The notes under the pieces: generated by a model
The model's input: the letters and a program-made list of their open reading frames with translations, nothing else
Told to the model about the DNA's origin: nothing
Database searches by the model: none
Program-made: the position numbers and the translations under genes
Assembly: GCF_004216905.1 (NCBI RefSeq)
Contig: NZ_SGXJ01000004.1
Coordinates: forward strand, 620,001-684,000
Direction: 5' to 3'
Origin: Kribbella sp. VKM Ac-2569
Lineage (GTDB): Bacteria > Actinomycetota > Actinomycetes > Propionibacteriales > Kribbellaceae
Length of the DNA: 64,000 nucleotides
Part shown: one piece after another, positions 16,077 to 25,187 of the stretch
Position numbering within the stretch: position 1 is the stretch's first letter
How the letters are laid out: each line of letters begins with the position of its first letter

Positions 16077-18758
16077 GTGGAAGCGCCCCTTGCCTTGTAC
16101 CGCCGGTACCGCCCGGACACGTTCGCGCAAGTGATCGGGCAGGACCATGTCACCGCGCCGCTGCGGAACGCGCTGAGCAACAACCGGGTGAATCACGCCT
16201 ACCTGTTCTCCGGGCCGCGCGGGTGTGGAAAGACCACCAGCGCGCGGATCCTCGCCCGGGCGATCAACTGTGAGAAAGGACCGATCGCCGAGCCGTGCGG
16301 GGTGTGCAAGTCGTGCACCGACCTGGCGCGCGGCGGGCCCGGCAGCATCGACGTGATCGAGATCGACGCGGCGTCGCACGGTGGCGTCGACGACGCCCGT
16401 GACCTGCGGGAGCGGGCGTTCTTCGCGCCGGTCGAGAGCCGCTACAAGATCTACATCATCGACGAGGCGCACATGGTGACCACGCAGGGCTTCAACGCCC
16501 TGCTCAAGCTGGTCGAGGAGCCGCCGCCGCACCTCAAGTTCATCTTCGCCACCACCGAGCCCGACAAGGTGATCGGGACCATTCGGTCGCGGACGCACCA
16601 CTACCCCTTCCGCCTGGTGCCGCCGAAGGTGCTCGCCGAGTACATGGCGACGCTCTGCGAGTCGGAGGGCGTGTCGATCGAGCCGGCCGCGTTGCCGCTG
16701 GTCGTGCGGGCAGGCGCCGGGTCGGTGCGTGACTCGCTGAGCGTGCTCGACCAGTTGATCGGTGGCGCCGGGCCGGACGGCGTGACGTACGCGCTGGCGG
16801 TCGCGCTGCTCGGGTTCACGCCCGACTCGCTGCTCGACGCGTGTGTGGACGGGTTCGCGGCGCATGACAGCGCGGCGGTGTTCGAGACGATCGAGAAGGT
16901 CATCGAGACCGGTCAGGACCCGAAGCGCTTCGCCGAGGACCTGCTGCGGCGTCTGCGGGACCTCGTCATCCTGTCCGCCGTACCGACGGCTGTGACCACC
17001 GGCCTGATCGAGGCCGCCGAGGACCAGGCGGAGCGACTGCAGACGCAGGCCGCTGGGATCGGCCCGGCGGAGCTGACGCGGGCGGCGGACATCGTCGCGG
17101 AGGGTTTGCTGGACATGCGCGGGGCGACCGCACCTCGCCTGCAGCTCGAGCTGATCTGCGCCAAGGTGCTCCTCCCCGGCGCCGACGACTCCACGAACGG
17201 CATCCAAGCCCGCCTCGACCGCATGGAACGCCGCCTCACGATCGGAGTCCCCGGAGGCGGTGCGCCAGACGCTGCAGCAGTCAGCGCAGGTACGCCGGAC
17301 TCCGCTCAGGCACCTGCAGGTACGCCGGACTCCGCTCAGGCACCTGCTGGTACGCCGGGCGCTGCCGCCACCAGCAGAGCAGCCGCCCGCGCTGCCGCAA
17401 CCGCAGGCAACCGCCCAGCCCCCACGGACCCACCCACCGCGACGCCCACCCCAGCCAGCCCAGACGCCGCAGCCGCTCCGGGTAGCACGGCCGGTGCGAG
17501 CGATGGGGCTGGCGGCGGTTCGGAGGGTGCTGGCGGTGCGGGGCAGGCCGGTGGTGCAGAGCCGTCCGGTGGTGACGCATCTGCTGGGGCTGCGTCCGGT
17601 GCTGGGGTCGGTGGCGACGAGGTCAAGCGGTCTGGTGTCAGTGCTGGCCCCGCGGCGCAGGGCTCTGGTGGCGGGGCGCGTACGGGGGCCTGGGGCGACG
17701 AACCATCTGCGCAGTCCAGTTCACCTGCACAGTCCAGCTCGCAGCCACCGTCCAGTCCACCTGCGCAGGTCGTCCAGCCTCCGCAGTCGGGTCAGGCTGG
17801 GTCGGGTGCTGGGGCGGCTGCTGGTGGGGTTGGGGCTGTGGGGTTGGGGGACATTCGGCGGTTGTGGCCTGAGGTTTTGGAGGCTGTGAAGGCGCAGCGG
17901 CGGTTCGCTTGGATCATGCTGAGTCAGAACGCTCAGGTGATCGCGATTGACGATCAGACTCTGACGCTTGGCCTGGTGAATGCTGGTGCTCGGGAGAGCT
18001 TTGCGCGGTCCGGAAGCGACGAGATTCTTCGCCAGGCGATGATCGACACTATTGGCGTCGACCGCCGAGTCGAGGCAGTCGTCGACCCGTCGACTGACCC
18101 GGGTGCGGGGGGCGGCTCGGCCGGGCGGCCCAGTCCGCAGTCCGGCGGACCTGGTCATTCGGGCGGTTCCAGCCCGCAGCCCGGTGGCGCAGCAGGCTCC
18201 GGCGGCCCTGGAGTTGCTGGTCCCGGCAGCCCTGCAGCCGAGCCAGGCGGAGCAGCCACGAGCGGTCCAGGTGCAGGCGGACCGGGTGCAGGCGGACTCA
18301 GCATGAGCAGTCCCGGCGCCGGCGATTCAGGTGCGGGCGGCGCTGGTTCTGGGGCGGCGGTTGTTGCGGGCCCTGCGGGCGCGGGTAGCTCGCCGGGTGC
18401 GGTTGCTTTGCAGGAGCCGCCTGATTCTGAGTACGACGTACCGCCGGAAGACCCTTGGGAGGACGGGCCGGCGGCTCGGCCTGCGCGGCAGCAGTCGGCT
18501 CAGCCGGTGCAGCAGTCTGTGGCGGAGCGGCGAGAGGCGGGGAGTAAGCGTCGGGCGGCTGAGGCGGCGGTTGCTGCTGAGCAGGCGCGGCAGGCGGCTT
18601 CTGCGGCTACGGCTGCTCCTGAGGTGCAGCTGACTCCCGAAGAGGAAGCCGACTCGATCGGCGAGGACGACGTCGTGCTGGAAGAGGACTCCCGTTCGCA
18701 CACGGACCTCCTCCGAGAAACCCTCGGAGCCCAGATCATCACCGAAGAACCCAACTGA
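16077..18758 (+). CDS. dnaX: DNA polymerase III subunits gamma and tau (clamp loader)
   Basis: An 893-residue clamp-loader ATPase from GTG 16077. Walker A is SGPRGCGKTT at about residues 45-54, a four-Cys zinc module follows (CEKGPIAEPCGVCKSC), Walker B is IIDEAH, and FATTEPDKVIGTIRSR is the sensor/arginine-finger region. After residue 390 comes a very long Gly/Ala/Ser/Pro-rich linker with a helical patch near 590-660 (DIRRLWPEVLEAVKAQRRFA) that resembles the tau polymerase-contact domain, and then another low-complexity tail. A TTG 10 codons upstream is an alternative start. No slippery frameshift site is evident. Confidence 0.93.
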   Translation: MEAPLALYRRYRPDTFAQVIGQDHVTAPLRNALSNNRVNHAYLFSGPRGCGKTTSARILARAINCEKGPIAEPCGVCKSCTDLARGGPGSIDVIEIDAASHGGVDDARDLRERAFFAPVESRYKIYIIDEAHMVTTQGFNALLKLVEEPPPHLKFIFATTEPDKVIGTIRSRTHHYPFRLVPPKVLAEYMATLCESEGVSIEPAALPLVVRAGAGSVRDSLSVLDQLIGGAGPDGVTYALAVALLGFTPDSLLDACVDGFAAHDSAAVFETIEKVIETGQDPKRFAEDLLRRLRDLVILSAVPTAVTTGLIEAAEDQAERLQTQAAGIGPAELTRAADIVAEGLLDMRGATAPRLQLELICAKVLLPGADDSTNGIQARLDRMERRLTIGVPGGGAPDAAAVSAGTPDSAQAPAGTPDSAQAPAGTPGAAATSRAAARAAATAGNRPAPTDPPTATPTPASPDAAAAPGSTAGASDGAGGGSEGAGGAGQAGGAEPSGGDASAGAASGAGVGGDEVKRSGVSAGPAAQGSGGGARTGAWGDEPSAQSSSPAQSSSQPPSSPPAQVVQPPQSGQAGSGAGAAAGGVGAVGLGDIRRLWPEVLEAVKAQRRFAWIMLSQNAQVIAIDDQTLTLGLVNAGARESFARSGSDEILRQAMIDTIGVDRRVEAVVDPSTDPGAGGGSAGRPSPQSGGPGHSGGSSPQPGGAAGSGGPGVAGPGSPAAEPGGAATSGPGAGGPGAGGLSMSSPGAGDSGAGGAGSGAAVVAGPAGAGSSPGAVALQEPPDSEYDVPPEDPWEDGPAARPARQQSAQPVQQSVAERREAGSKRRAAEAAVAAEQARQAASAATAAPEVQLTPEEEADSIGEDDVVLEEDSRSHTDLLRETLGAQIITEEPN
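17290..17358 (+). repeat. 30-bp tandem repeat in the dnaX linker
   Basis: Two identical 30-bp units except for one base (17290-17319 and 17320-17349) and the start of a third encode TPDSAQAPAG twice. This marks recent slippage growth of the gamma/tau linker. Confidence 0.8.
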
Positions 18759-18831
18759 ACCTCAGCCGAGACACCACAACTGGCCGCCGCGAGAGCCACG
18801 ACGGTGCTGCGCGACTCGTACGCGCGGGTTC

Positions 18832-19578
18832 GTGGCGGATGCTGGGCTCGTGACCGATGCGGACGTCGTAGAAGCGCTGGCGGGTAGCTTCCTCGGGAAG
18901 CTGCCGCCCGAGGTGGTGAGGCAGTTACTCGCGACCGGAGACTCCGCCGAATACCCGGCAGGCACCACGATCTACCGGGAGGGGTCGGCTCCGAAGGCGC
19001 TGCTGGTTGTCCACGGGTTGCTGCGCGTCTACATGGCCTCACCCCAGGGACGGCAGGTGACGGTGCGGTACGCGCGGGACCGTGACGTGCTCGGAATCGC
19101 GGTGTTGGTCGCGGGGCCTGCGGACGTCGGCGCGCAGACGCTCTCTGATTGCACGTTGTTCCGGATCGACGCTGCCACGTTGACTGCCGCCGCGCACAAC
19201 GACAGCAAAGTCGCCTGGGCCTTGGCCGAAGAACTCGGCCGACGGCTGTACGAGAGTCTTCAACAGACGGCGATCAACACGTTCGGCACCGTCCGGCAGC
19301 GGGTTGCCGGTCACCTGCTGGATCTGGCGTCGGCACAGCAGCGTCCCCACGGCGACCTCGTCGCTCGGGTGTCTCAGCAGGACCTCGCCGATGCCGTCGG
19401 TTCGGCCCGCGAGGTGGTGGCTCGTGTCCTGCGAGACCTTCGACTGGCCGGCTTGGTCGCGACCGCGCCGGACCGGATCCAGATCCTCGACGCCGCGGGC
19501 GTGTACGACCAGTCGTGGAACCCGACCGAGCCGACGACAAAAGTCACAGACATGCGGAGACCGACGGCGAAAGACTGA
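18832..19578 (+). CDS. Crp/Fnr-family transcriptional regulator
   Basis: A 248-residue regulator. The N-terminal 140 residues form a cyclic-nucleotide-type beta-roll (YPAGTTIYREGSAPKALLVVHG, then GRQVTVRYARDRDVLGIAVLV). A long dimer helix follows, and the winged helix-turn-helix includes RVSQQDLADAVGSAREVVARVLRD. No Cys cluster for an FeS centre is seen. GTG 18832 or GTG 18850 could be the start. The following SRPBCC gene lies 49 bp downstream on the same strand and may be co-regulated. Confidence 0.85.
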   Translation: MADAGLVTDADVVEALAGSFLGKLPPEVVRQLLATGDSAEYPAGTTIYREGSAPKALLVVHGLLRVYMASPQGRQVTVRYARDRDVLGIAVLVAGPADVGAQTLSDCTLFRIDAATLTAAAHNDSKVAWALAEELGRRLYESLQQTAINTFGTVRQRVAGHLLDLASAQQRPHGDLVARVSQQDLADAVGSAREVVARVLRDLRLAGLVATAPDRIQILDAAGVYDQSWNPTEPTTKVTDMRRPTAKD

Positions 19579-19627
19579 CTCTCTCGGCCACGAAGCGATC
19601 GTGCCGATCGCCAGTTGAGGAGATCAC

Positions 19628-20056
19628 ATGCAGTTCACCAACACGATCACGATCGATCGGCCACCGGCCGCGGTGTTCGAGTACCTGGCCGATCTCGAGA
19701 ACGTGCCGCGGTGGAACTATGCGATCGGTGAGACCCGGAAGGTCACCAGCGGGCCGGTCGGCGTCGGCTCGCGTTACCTGCAGACCCGGACCATCCCGGC
19801 CCACGCCGAGGAAACCCTGGAAGTGACCGAGTTCGAGCCCGACCTGGGGCTCAGCCTCAGCGGAACGCTGAGCTCAATGCCTGCGCGGATCAGCTACACG
19901 CTCCGTCCCGAGGGGAATGCGACGACCCTGACCAACACCATCGAGCTGGAGCCGCCGCGCCACCTGGCGCTGTTGGCGCCCATCGCGGTCCGTCGGATCA
20001 AGTCCGCGGTCGCGGCCAACCTCGCAGTACTCCAGGAGATCCTCGAACGCGCCTGA
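19628..20056 (+). CDS. SRPBCC-family (polyketide cyclase/START-like) protein
   Basis: A 142-residue protein beginning MQFTNTITIDRPPAAVFEYL, the classic first strand and helix of SRPBCC lipid- or ligand-binding folds. RWNYAIGETRKVTSGPVGVGSRYLQTR follows, and a C-terminal helix SAVAANLAVLQEIL ends it. GAGGAG lies just before the ATG. Ligand unknown; it probably shares a transcript with the Crp-like regulator upstream. Confidence 0.8.
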   Translation: MQFTNTITIDRPPAAVFEYLADLENVPRWNYAIGETRKVTSGPVGVGSRYLQTRTIPAHAEETLEVTEFEPDLGLSLSGTLSSMPARISYTLRPEGNATTLTNTIELEPPRHLALLAPIAVRRIKSAVAANLAVLQEILERA

Positions 20057-20061
20057 GGGGG

Positions 20062-20149
20062 AAGTCCACAGCGGGTGGGGATCGATTGCGGAGGGTATCC
20101 ACAGGATTCACAGGCGTGTGGAAGAACCTGTCCACAGGCCTGTGGACAA
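20062..20149. promoter_or_regulatory. DnaA-box-like cluster upstream of ybaB-recR
   Basis: Within 88 bp there are AAGTCCACA (20062-20070), GTATCCACA (20095-20103), CTGTCCACA (20128-20136) and, inverted, TGTGGACAA (20141-20149), whose complement TTGTCCACA is the actinobacterial DnaA-box consensus. A further degenerate copy is GATTCACAG at 20105-20113. Confidence 0.6.
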
Positions 20150-20253
20150 ACTGGGGAGACCGGTCGGTTTCTGGGTGCGGGTGGGGTTGTCAGCGGGACC
20201 GGCTAGTGTTGAGGCCCGGGGTAGTCACGAGCGGTTGGAACGAGGAGATCGCA

Positions 20254-20784
20254 GTGTTCGACGGTGGCGGTGCTGGGGGCTTCGACATGTCCAACCTGCT
20301 CGCGCAGGCACAGGCGATGCAGAACCAGTTGATGGAAGCGCAGGCCGACCTGGAGGGTCAGGAGATCGAAGGATCCGCCGGTGGCGGTCTGGTGACCGCT
20401 CTGGTGTCCGGCACGGGCGAGCTTCTCAGCCTGAACATCAAGAAAGAGGCCGTCGATCCGGACGACACCGAGACGCTGGCCGACCTGATCGTCGCCGCGG
20501 TGCGGGACGCCTCGGAGAACGCCAAGCAGGCTGCGGCCGCCGCGATGGGACCGCTGGCCGGTGGGCTGGGCGGCGCGTTCGGCGGTGACGGCGGCTTCCC
20601 CGGCTTCGGCGGTGACGCCCCGGCGTCCCCGGCAGGTTTCGGCCTGCCCGGCACTCCGCCCGCGGTCGAGGCGGCCGAGCCGGCTGACGACCCCGACCAA
20701 GGCAAGCGTGACGACAACCGCGGCAACGTCGGGTTCGTGAACCCGGGGAATCCGGCCGGCGAGCCCGGCCAGAACCCGGGCTGA
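20254..20784 (+). CDS. YbaB/EbfC nucleoid-associated protein
   Basis: A 176-residue protein from GTG 20254, preceded by GAGGAG (20242-20247). [20 protein letters not shown], then [38 protein letters not shown], is the YbaB DNA-binding core. After residue 100 it carries a Gly/Pro-rich tail ([18 protein letters not shown]), longer than the usual 105-residue family length but common in actinobacteria. It precedes recR by one base, the conserved ybaB-recR pair. Confidence 0.9.
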   Translation: MFDGGGAGGFDMSNLLAQAQAMQNQLMEAQADLEGQEIEGSAGGGLVTALVSGTGELLSLNIKKEAVDPDDTETLADLIVAAVRDASENAKQAAAAAMGPLAGGLGGAFGGDGGFPGFGGDAPASPAGFGLPGTPPAVEAAEPADDPDQGKRDDNRGNVGFVNPGNPAGEPGQNPG

Positions 20785-20785
20785 C

Positions 20786-21385
20786 GTGTACGAGGGGGCC
20801 GTTCAGGATCTCATCGACGAGCTGGGGCGGTTGCCCGGTGTGGGTCCGAAGTCCGCGCAGCGGATCGCGTTCCACCTGCTCGCGGCCGACGAGACCGACG
20901 TACGGCGGCTCGCGCACGTGCTCGTGCAGGTGAAGGAGAGGGTCAAGTTCTGCGAGATCTGCGGCAACGTCTCCGAGGAGACGCAGTGCCGGATCTGCCG
21001 GGACCCGCGCCGCGACCTGAGCCTGATCTGTGTGGTCGAGGAGGCCAAGGACGTGGTCGCGATCGAGCGCACCCGCGAATTCCGCGGCCGGTACCACGTG
21101 CTCGGCGGGGCGATCTCGCCGATCGAGGGCATCGGGCCGGACGAGCTGCGGATCAAGGAACTCATGCAGCGGCTGGCGAGCGGTGAGGTGACCGAGATCA
21201 TTCTGGCCACCGATCCGAACCTCGAAGGAGAGGCGACCGCGACGTACTTGAGCCGCCTGCTGCGGCCCATGGGGTTGCGCGTCACCCGATTGGCTAGTGG
21301 ACTTCCAGTAGGCGGTGACCTCGAGTACGCCGACGAGGTGACCCTCGGACGGGCGTTTGAAGGGCGACGATCAATCGATGACTGA
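20786..21385 (+). CDS. recR: Recombination protein RecR
   Basis: A 199-residue recombinational-repair protein that acts with RecO/RecF to load RecA. The helix-hairpin-helix [17 protein letters not shown] is at residues 12-28. The four-Cys zinc finger [16 protein letters not shown] spans about 55-70. The Toprim domain has [17 protein letters not shown] and [15 protein letters not shown]. It starts at GTG one base after ybaB and overlaps the following gene by 8 bp. Confidence 0.95.
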   Translation: MYEGAVQDLIDELGRLPGVGPKSAQRIAFHLLAADETDVRRLAHVLVQVKERVKFCEICGNVSEETQCRICRDPRRDLSLICVVEEAKDVVAIERTREFRGRYHVLGGAISPIEGIGPDELRIKELMQRLASGEVTEIILATDPNLEGEATATYLSRLLRPMGLRVTRLASGLPVGGDLEYADEVTLGRAFEGRRSIDD

Positions 21386-22022
21386 ACCAACAGATATTGC
21401 AGAGCTGGCGCTGAGCACGGACTCCGAGGATCTCGAGGAGTTCGCCGAGCAGATCGCCGACCAGGTCCGGAGCTTCCTGATCTCGGTGCGGGACATCGCC
21501 GCGCAGCCGGACGAGGACGGGGTCGACGAGGGCCTCGCCTCGCTGCCGTACCTGCTGCTCGAGGTGAGCCAGTTGCTGCTCGCCGGCGGCCGGCTCGGCG
21601 CGTTCGAGGACTTCGTGCCGGAGGAGCGCTTCGAGAGCGACGCCGGCCCGGACCCCGACCTGGACGCGATGCGGGACCGGCTCGCGGTGCTGTTCGAGGG
21701 CCTGGACGAGTATGCGGAGGTCTTCGATCCGTACGCCGCTCCGCCGGAGATCACCGTCAACCGGCTCTCCGACGACCTCACCGCGATCGCGACCGACCTG
21801 GTGCACGGCCTCGCGCACTACGAGGAAGGCCGGGTCACCGAGGCGCTGTGGTGGTGGCAGTTCTCGTACGTGTCCACGTGGGGTGCTGCTGCGAGCGCCG
21901 TACTGCGGGCCATCCAGTCGCTGATCGCGCACGACCGGCTGGAGCCGGCGCACGACCCGGAGACCGAGGCGACCGACCGCGAGCTCGTCGAGGTCGCCGA
22001 AGAGGCCGTCCAGCGCCGCTGA
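21378..22022 (+). CDS. DUF5063-like conserved protein
   Basis: A 214-residue acidic helical protein, with [20 protein letters not shown] and the aromatic stretch [26 protein letters not shown] recognise it as the conserved gene downstream of recR in many actinobacteria (DUF5063-type). No catalytic motif is visible. The ATG at 21378 overlaps the recR end, implying coupled translation. Confidence 0.75.
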   Translation: MTEPTDIAELALSTDSEDLEEFAEQIADQVRSFLISVRDIAAQPDEDGVDEGLASLPYLLLEVSQLLLAGGRLGAFEDFVPEERFESDAGPDPDLDAMRDRLAVLFEGLDEYAEVFDPYAAPPEITVNRLSDDLTAIATDLVHGLAHYEEGRVTEALWWWQFSYVSTWGAAASAVLRAIQSLIAHDRLEPAHDPETEATDRELVEVAEEAVQRR

Positions 22023-22026
22023 CGCG

Positions 22027-22674
22027 ATGTCTGTTCTCGAACTCGTACGGCGGTTGCCCGAGCCGGCCGTCGTACGGCGGGTGAGTCGTGCGCTCGCGGT
22101 GCTCGATCTGGTGCTGAACGACGACGCGTCGACCAGGTACTACGAGTTCGACGCGCGCTGGTCCGGGACCGAGGAAGCTGCCCTGATGCGGGACGGGTCG
22201 GGGAACGAGTACTCGATCGTGTTCTCGCCGGACGGGGCGTTCGCATACGGGTTCGATCACGAGTCGTCGATGTCGCCGTACGTCAATGGGATGAAGCCCT
22301 GGCCCGGGCTGCTGGACGGCGTACCCGAGGTGTTCCACGCCCAGCGGGACGACAAGGCGTTCTGGGATGAAGCGCCGCGAGCGACGGTGTGCTTCTGGCG
22401 TACGACGGAAGACACAGCCTGGCGTTGTGGCCCGGTGGAGAACGCCGACGCGGACGGAGCGGACCGGTTGTTCGAACTGGTCGCGGACGGTCGGCCCGAG
22501 GCCTACCTGACGTTCGCCGAGGACTACTACGAACAAGCGCTGGATCTCGACGCCGTTCGGCACGTGTACGCGTTGATGCCGCTGACGGAGTACGTCGTCA
22601 CGTCGCTCAATCGCCAGCGCCGCTTGGCCGATCTCAAGGAATCCATCGCCGAGATCGGTTACCCGCGCAGTTAG
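22027..22674 (+). CDS. Hypothetical protein
   Basis: A 215-residue soluble acidic protein starting at ATG 4 bp after the DUF5063-like gene. The sequence has an alpha/beta look (EYSIVFSPDGAFAYGFDHES, ATVCFWRTTEDTAW, YLTFAEDYYEQALDLDAVRHVYALMPL), without a motif I recognise; the pattern faintly recalls immunity/SMI1-like proteins, but I do not assert it. It ends 4 bp inside the convergent dinB end. Confidence 0.6.
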   Translation: MSVLELVRRLPEPAVVRRVSRALAVLDLVLNDDASTRYYEFDARWSGTEEAALMRDGSGNEYSIVFSPDGAFAYGFDHESSMSPYVNGMKPWPGLLDGVPEVFHAQRDDKAFWDEAPRATVCFWRTTEDTAWRCGPVENADADGADRLFELVADGRPEAYLTFAEDYYEQALDLDAVRHVYALMPLTEYVVTSLNRQRRLADLKESIAEIGYPRS

Positions 22675-23873
22675 TCCGGGAGCATGGGCATCTCCAGGCC
22701 CTGGGACTTGCCGAGGAGGATGCCTCGGGTGATGGCGTTGGTGCCGAACTTGTCCTTGACCTGGTCGAGAGCGGAGTCGAGCTCGTTGTTGGCAGCCTTG
22801 TCGAAGGGGAGCGCCAACTGGAGCGCTGCCTCGTTCTCCAGGTTGCCGACCGAGATGCCGATCATCGTGAGGCCTTGGGTAGTGATCAGCGGGTTGGCCG
22901 CGCGGAGCAGCGCGCGGGCGGTGATCAGGATCGCGCGCGTCTGATCTGTTGCCTGGGGCAACGTGTGGGAGCGGGTGGCGCGGGTGAAGTCGTCGAAGCG
23001 CAGCCGCAACGTCACCGTCCGGCCCGAGCGGCCCGCGGATCGCATCCGGCGGCTGACGCGGTCGACGAGACCTGCGAGTACGGCGTCCAGCGTGGCCGGC
23101 GACTTCGGCGAACGTCCCAATGCCCGTTGCGATCCGATCGACCGGCGCCGTCGGCCCACCTCGATCGGACGAGGGTCCCGGTTGTGCGCGAGGGCGTGCA
23201 GATGCCGCCCGGAGGCCCGGCCGAGCATCGCGACCAGCGCCGCCTCGGGCAGCATCGCGACATCGCCCACCCTGGTCAGCCCGCGATTCCGCAGCTTCTC
23301 CGCGGTCACCTCACCGACGCCCCACAACCGCGAAACATCCAATGGGTGCAGGAACTCCAGCTCCCGGTCCGGCGCGACCTCGAGGAGGCCGTCCGGCTTC
23401 GCGACACCGCTCGCCACCTTCGCCAGGAACTTCGTCCGCGCCACCCCGACCGTGATCGGCAGCCCGACCCGCGACAGCACCTCGGCGCGCAGACGTCGCG
23501 CGATCTCCACCGGCGCACCGCGGATCTTCCGTAGGCCGGCCACATCCAGGAACGCCTCGTCGATCGAGAGCCCCTCGACCAGCGGCGTGGTGTCCTCGAA
23601 GACCTTGAACACCGCCTTGCTGGCCTCGGAATACGCCGACATCCGCGGCTCGACCACGATCGCGCCCGGGCACCGACGCATCGCCTGCCCGCCGTTCATC
23701 GCCGTCCGCACGCCGAACGCCTTGGCCTCGTAGCTGCAGGCGAGCACCACGCCGGCGCCCACGATCACCGGCCGGCCGCGCAGGCGTGGGTCATCGCGCT
23801 GCTCGACCGACGCGTAGAAGGCGTCGAGGTCGGCATGCAGGATGGTCGCCGCCTGCAGTTCGGGCACGAACAT
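22671..23873 (-). CDS. dinB: DNA polymerase IV (Y-family translesion polymerase)
   Basis: About 400 residues from ATG 23873. The N-terminal metal motif is ILHADLDAFYASVEQRDDP, the second is GLSIDEAFLDVAGL, and KFLAKVASGVAKPDG belongs to the thumb entry. The little-finger domain follows RSIGSQRALGRSP. A perfect 14-bp LexA-type palindrome overlaps the start codon, so the gene is likely SOS controlled. GTG two codons in is another possible start, whereas longer upstream readings would place the LexA site inside the gene. Confidence 0.92.
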   Translation of the reverse strand: MFVPELQAATILHADLDAFYASVEQRDDPRLRGRPVIVGAGVVLACSYEAKAFGVRTAMNGGQAMRRCPGAIVVEPRMSAYSEASKAVFKVFEDTTPLVEGLSIDEAFLDVAGLRKIRGAPVEIARRLRAEVLSRVGLPITVGVARTKFLAKVASGVAKPDGLLEVAPDRELEFLHPLDVSRLWGVGEVTAEKLRNRGLTRVGDVAMLPEAALVAMLGRASGRHLHALAHNRDPRPIEVGRRRRSIGSQRALGRSPKSPATLDAVLAGLVDRVSRRMRSAGRSGRTVTLRLRFDDFTRATRSHTLPQATDQTRAILITARALLRAANPLITTQGLTMIGISVGNLENEAALQLALPFDKAANNELDSALDQVKDKFGTNAITRGILLGKSQGLEMPMLPD

Positions 23874-23880
23874 ATGTTCG
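23867..23880. promoter_or_regulatory. LexA-type SOS box at the dinB start
   Basis: CGAACATATGTTCG is a perfect palindrome matching the actinobacterial LexA consensus CGAAC-N4-GTTCG. It covers the dinB ATG. Confidence 0.8.
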
Positions 23881-23954
23881 CATAAACCGTGGACAATTGA
23901 GATAGGGAGAATTCCCGACGCGGCGGACATCGATGTCAGGAAAGAATGATCCTT

Positions 23955-25187
23955 ATGGACCTGACGGCGTACCGCGATCTCTGGAAGACCCAAGGCGTGA
24001 TGGCGCTGCTCGCCTCGGCCTTGATCGCGCGGTTGCCGGTGCTGGCGACGATGGTCCCGCTGGCGTTCCTGGCCAAGGACGCGGCCGGCAACTTCGGCTG
24101 GGCCGGTGTGGTCGCAGGCGCCTACTCCGTCGGTACGGCGGTTGCGAGCGTCGTCTGGTCACGGATGGCTGACCGTAAGGGCGCTCGCAAGGTAGTGATC
24201 GGCACTGGGATGGCCTGGGGCGTCTGGATGGCAGTGCTCGCTCTGCTGCCGTACAGCTGGTACCGGCTGCTCCCGATCGCGGCCGCGCTGGCTGGTGTGT
24301 TCGTCGCGCCCGTCACGTCCGCCCTGCGCGCCAACTGGCCGCGGATCGTGCACGGCTCCCGCCTCCGTGCGGTCTACTCACTGGACGCCACAGCACAGGA
24401 GCTGCTGTTCGTCTTCGGCCCGATGCTCGGCGCGGTCATGGTCAGTTTCGCGAGTCCACGGGCCGGTCTGCTGGCCTGTGCGGTCACGGCGGCGGCAGCG
24501 ATCTGGTGGTTCGGTCTGAGCCAGCAGTCCGGCGTACCGCATGACGAAGAGGCTGGTCCGCGTCCCACTGCCTGGCAACTGGTGTTCCATCCGCACCGTA
24601 CGCCGATCTTGCTCGCCTGGGCGTGTCTGGTGATGGCTGAGGTGGCTGCTGAGCAGAAGGCTGCGTCGATGTCACTCGGCATGGTCGCTGTCGCGGACGA
24701 GCACGGCAACCGGCTGATCGCCGGCATTCTCGAGACGGTCGCAGCGGTCGGCAGCGTGACCGGCGGTGTGATCAACGGGGCCCTGCCCGGCGGACGTACG
24801 TCGGCCGTCTGGCGGCGGATGCTGTTGTTCGCCGGACTGGTCGCCGCCTGCATCTTCGTGACGTCGTCGGTGGTTGCGTTGGCGATCGGGATGTTCGCCG
24901 CCGGCTGCATGATCGCTCCGACGGTCGCGGCGCTCTACGAACGCATCGGCGCGCTCACCCCGAGCTCCGCGCACACCGAGATCTTCGGGTGGGCGCAGAG
25001 CGGTGGAATGGTTGGCTCAGCCATCGGATCCGCCGTCGCCGGCGCGGTGGTCGAGGCGTTCGGCGTTCGCTACGCGTGGGTCCTGACCGCGGGCCTCACC
25101 GTGCTCGCGACCCTGTCCCTGCTCCGGGTTCCGCCCCACCGGCCGCTCGACACCAGCGCCGTCGACGGCGCAGCGGTCGCCGCGTAG
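23955..25187 (+). CDS. Major facilitator superfamily transporter
   Basis: About 410 residues with 12 predicted membrane helices. The conserved MFS loop is SRMADRKGARKVVIGTG between helices 2 and 3, with a central cytoplasmic loop near residue 210. The sequence resembles small-molecule efflux members; the substrate is unknown. I prefer ATG 23955, about 11 bp after AGGAAAG, over ATG 23946, which is only 2 bases from that site. The 3' end overlaps the convergent DHFR-like gene by 118 bp. Confidence 0.85.
   Translation: MDLTAYRDLWKTQGVMALLASALIARLPVLATMVPLAFLAKDAAGNFGWAGVVAGAYSVGTAVASVVWSRMADRKGARKVVIGTGMAWGVWMAVLALLPYSWYRLLPIAAALAGVFVAPVTSALRANWPRIVHGSRLRAVYSLDATAQELLFVFGPMLGAVMVSFASPRAGLLACAVTAAAAIWWFGLSQQSGVPHDEEAGPRPTAWQLVFHPHRTPILLAWACLVMAEVAAEQKAASMSLGMVAVADEHGNRLIAGILETVAAVGSVTGGVINGALPGGRTSAVWRRMLLFAGLVAACIFVTSSVVALAIGMFAAGCMIAPTVAALYERIGALTPSSAHTEIFGWAQSGGMVGSAIGSAVAGAVVEAFGVRYAWVLTAGLTVLATLSLLRVPPHRPLDTSAVDGAAVAA

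Noticed and set aside
16077-18758. Programmed frameshift producing gamma from dnaX
   Set aside because: No A-rich slippery heptamer or following stem was found near the end of the ATPase domain.
20062-20149. The DnaA-box cluster as the chromosomal origin
   Set aside because: No dnaA, dnaN or rnpA-rpmH genes nearby; recR and ybaB context is not oriC.
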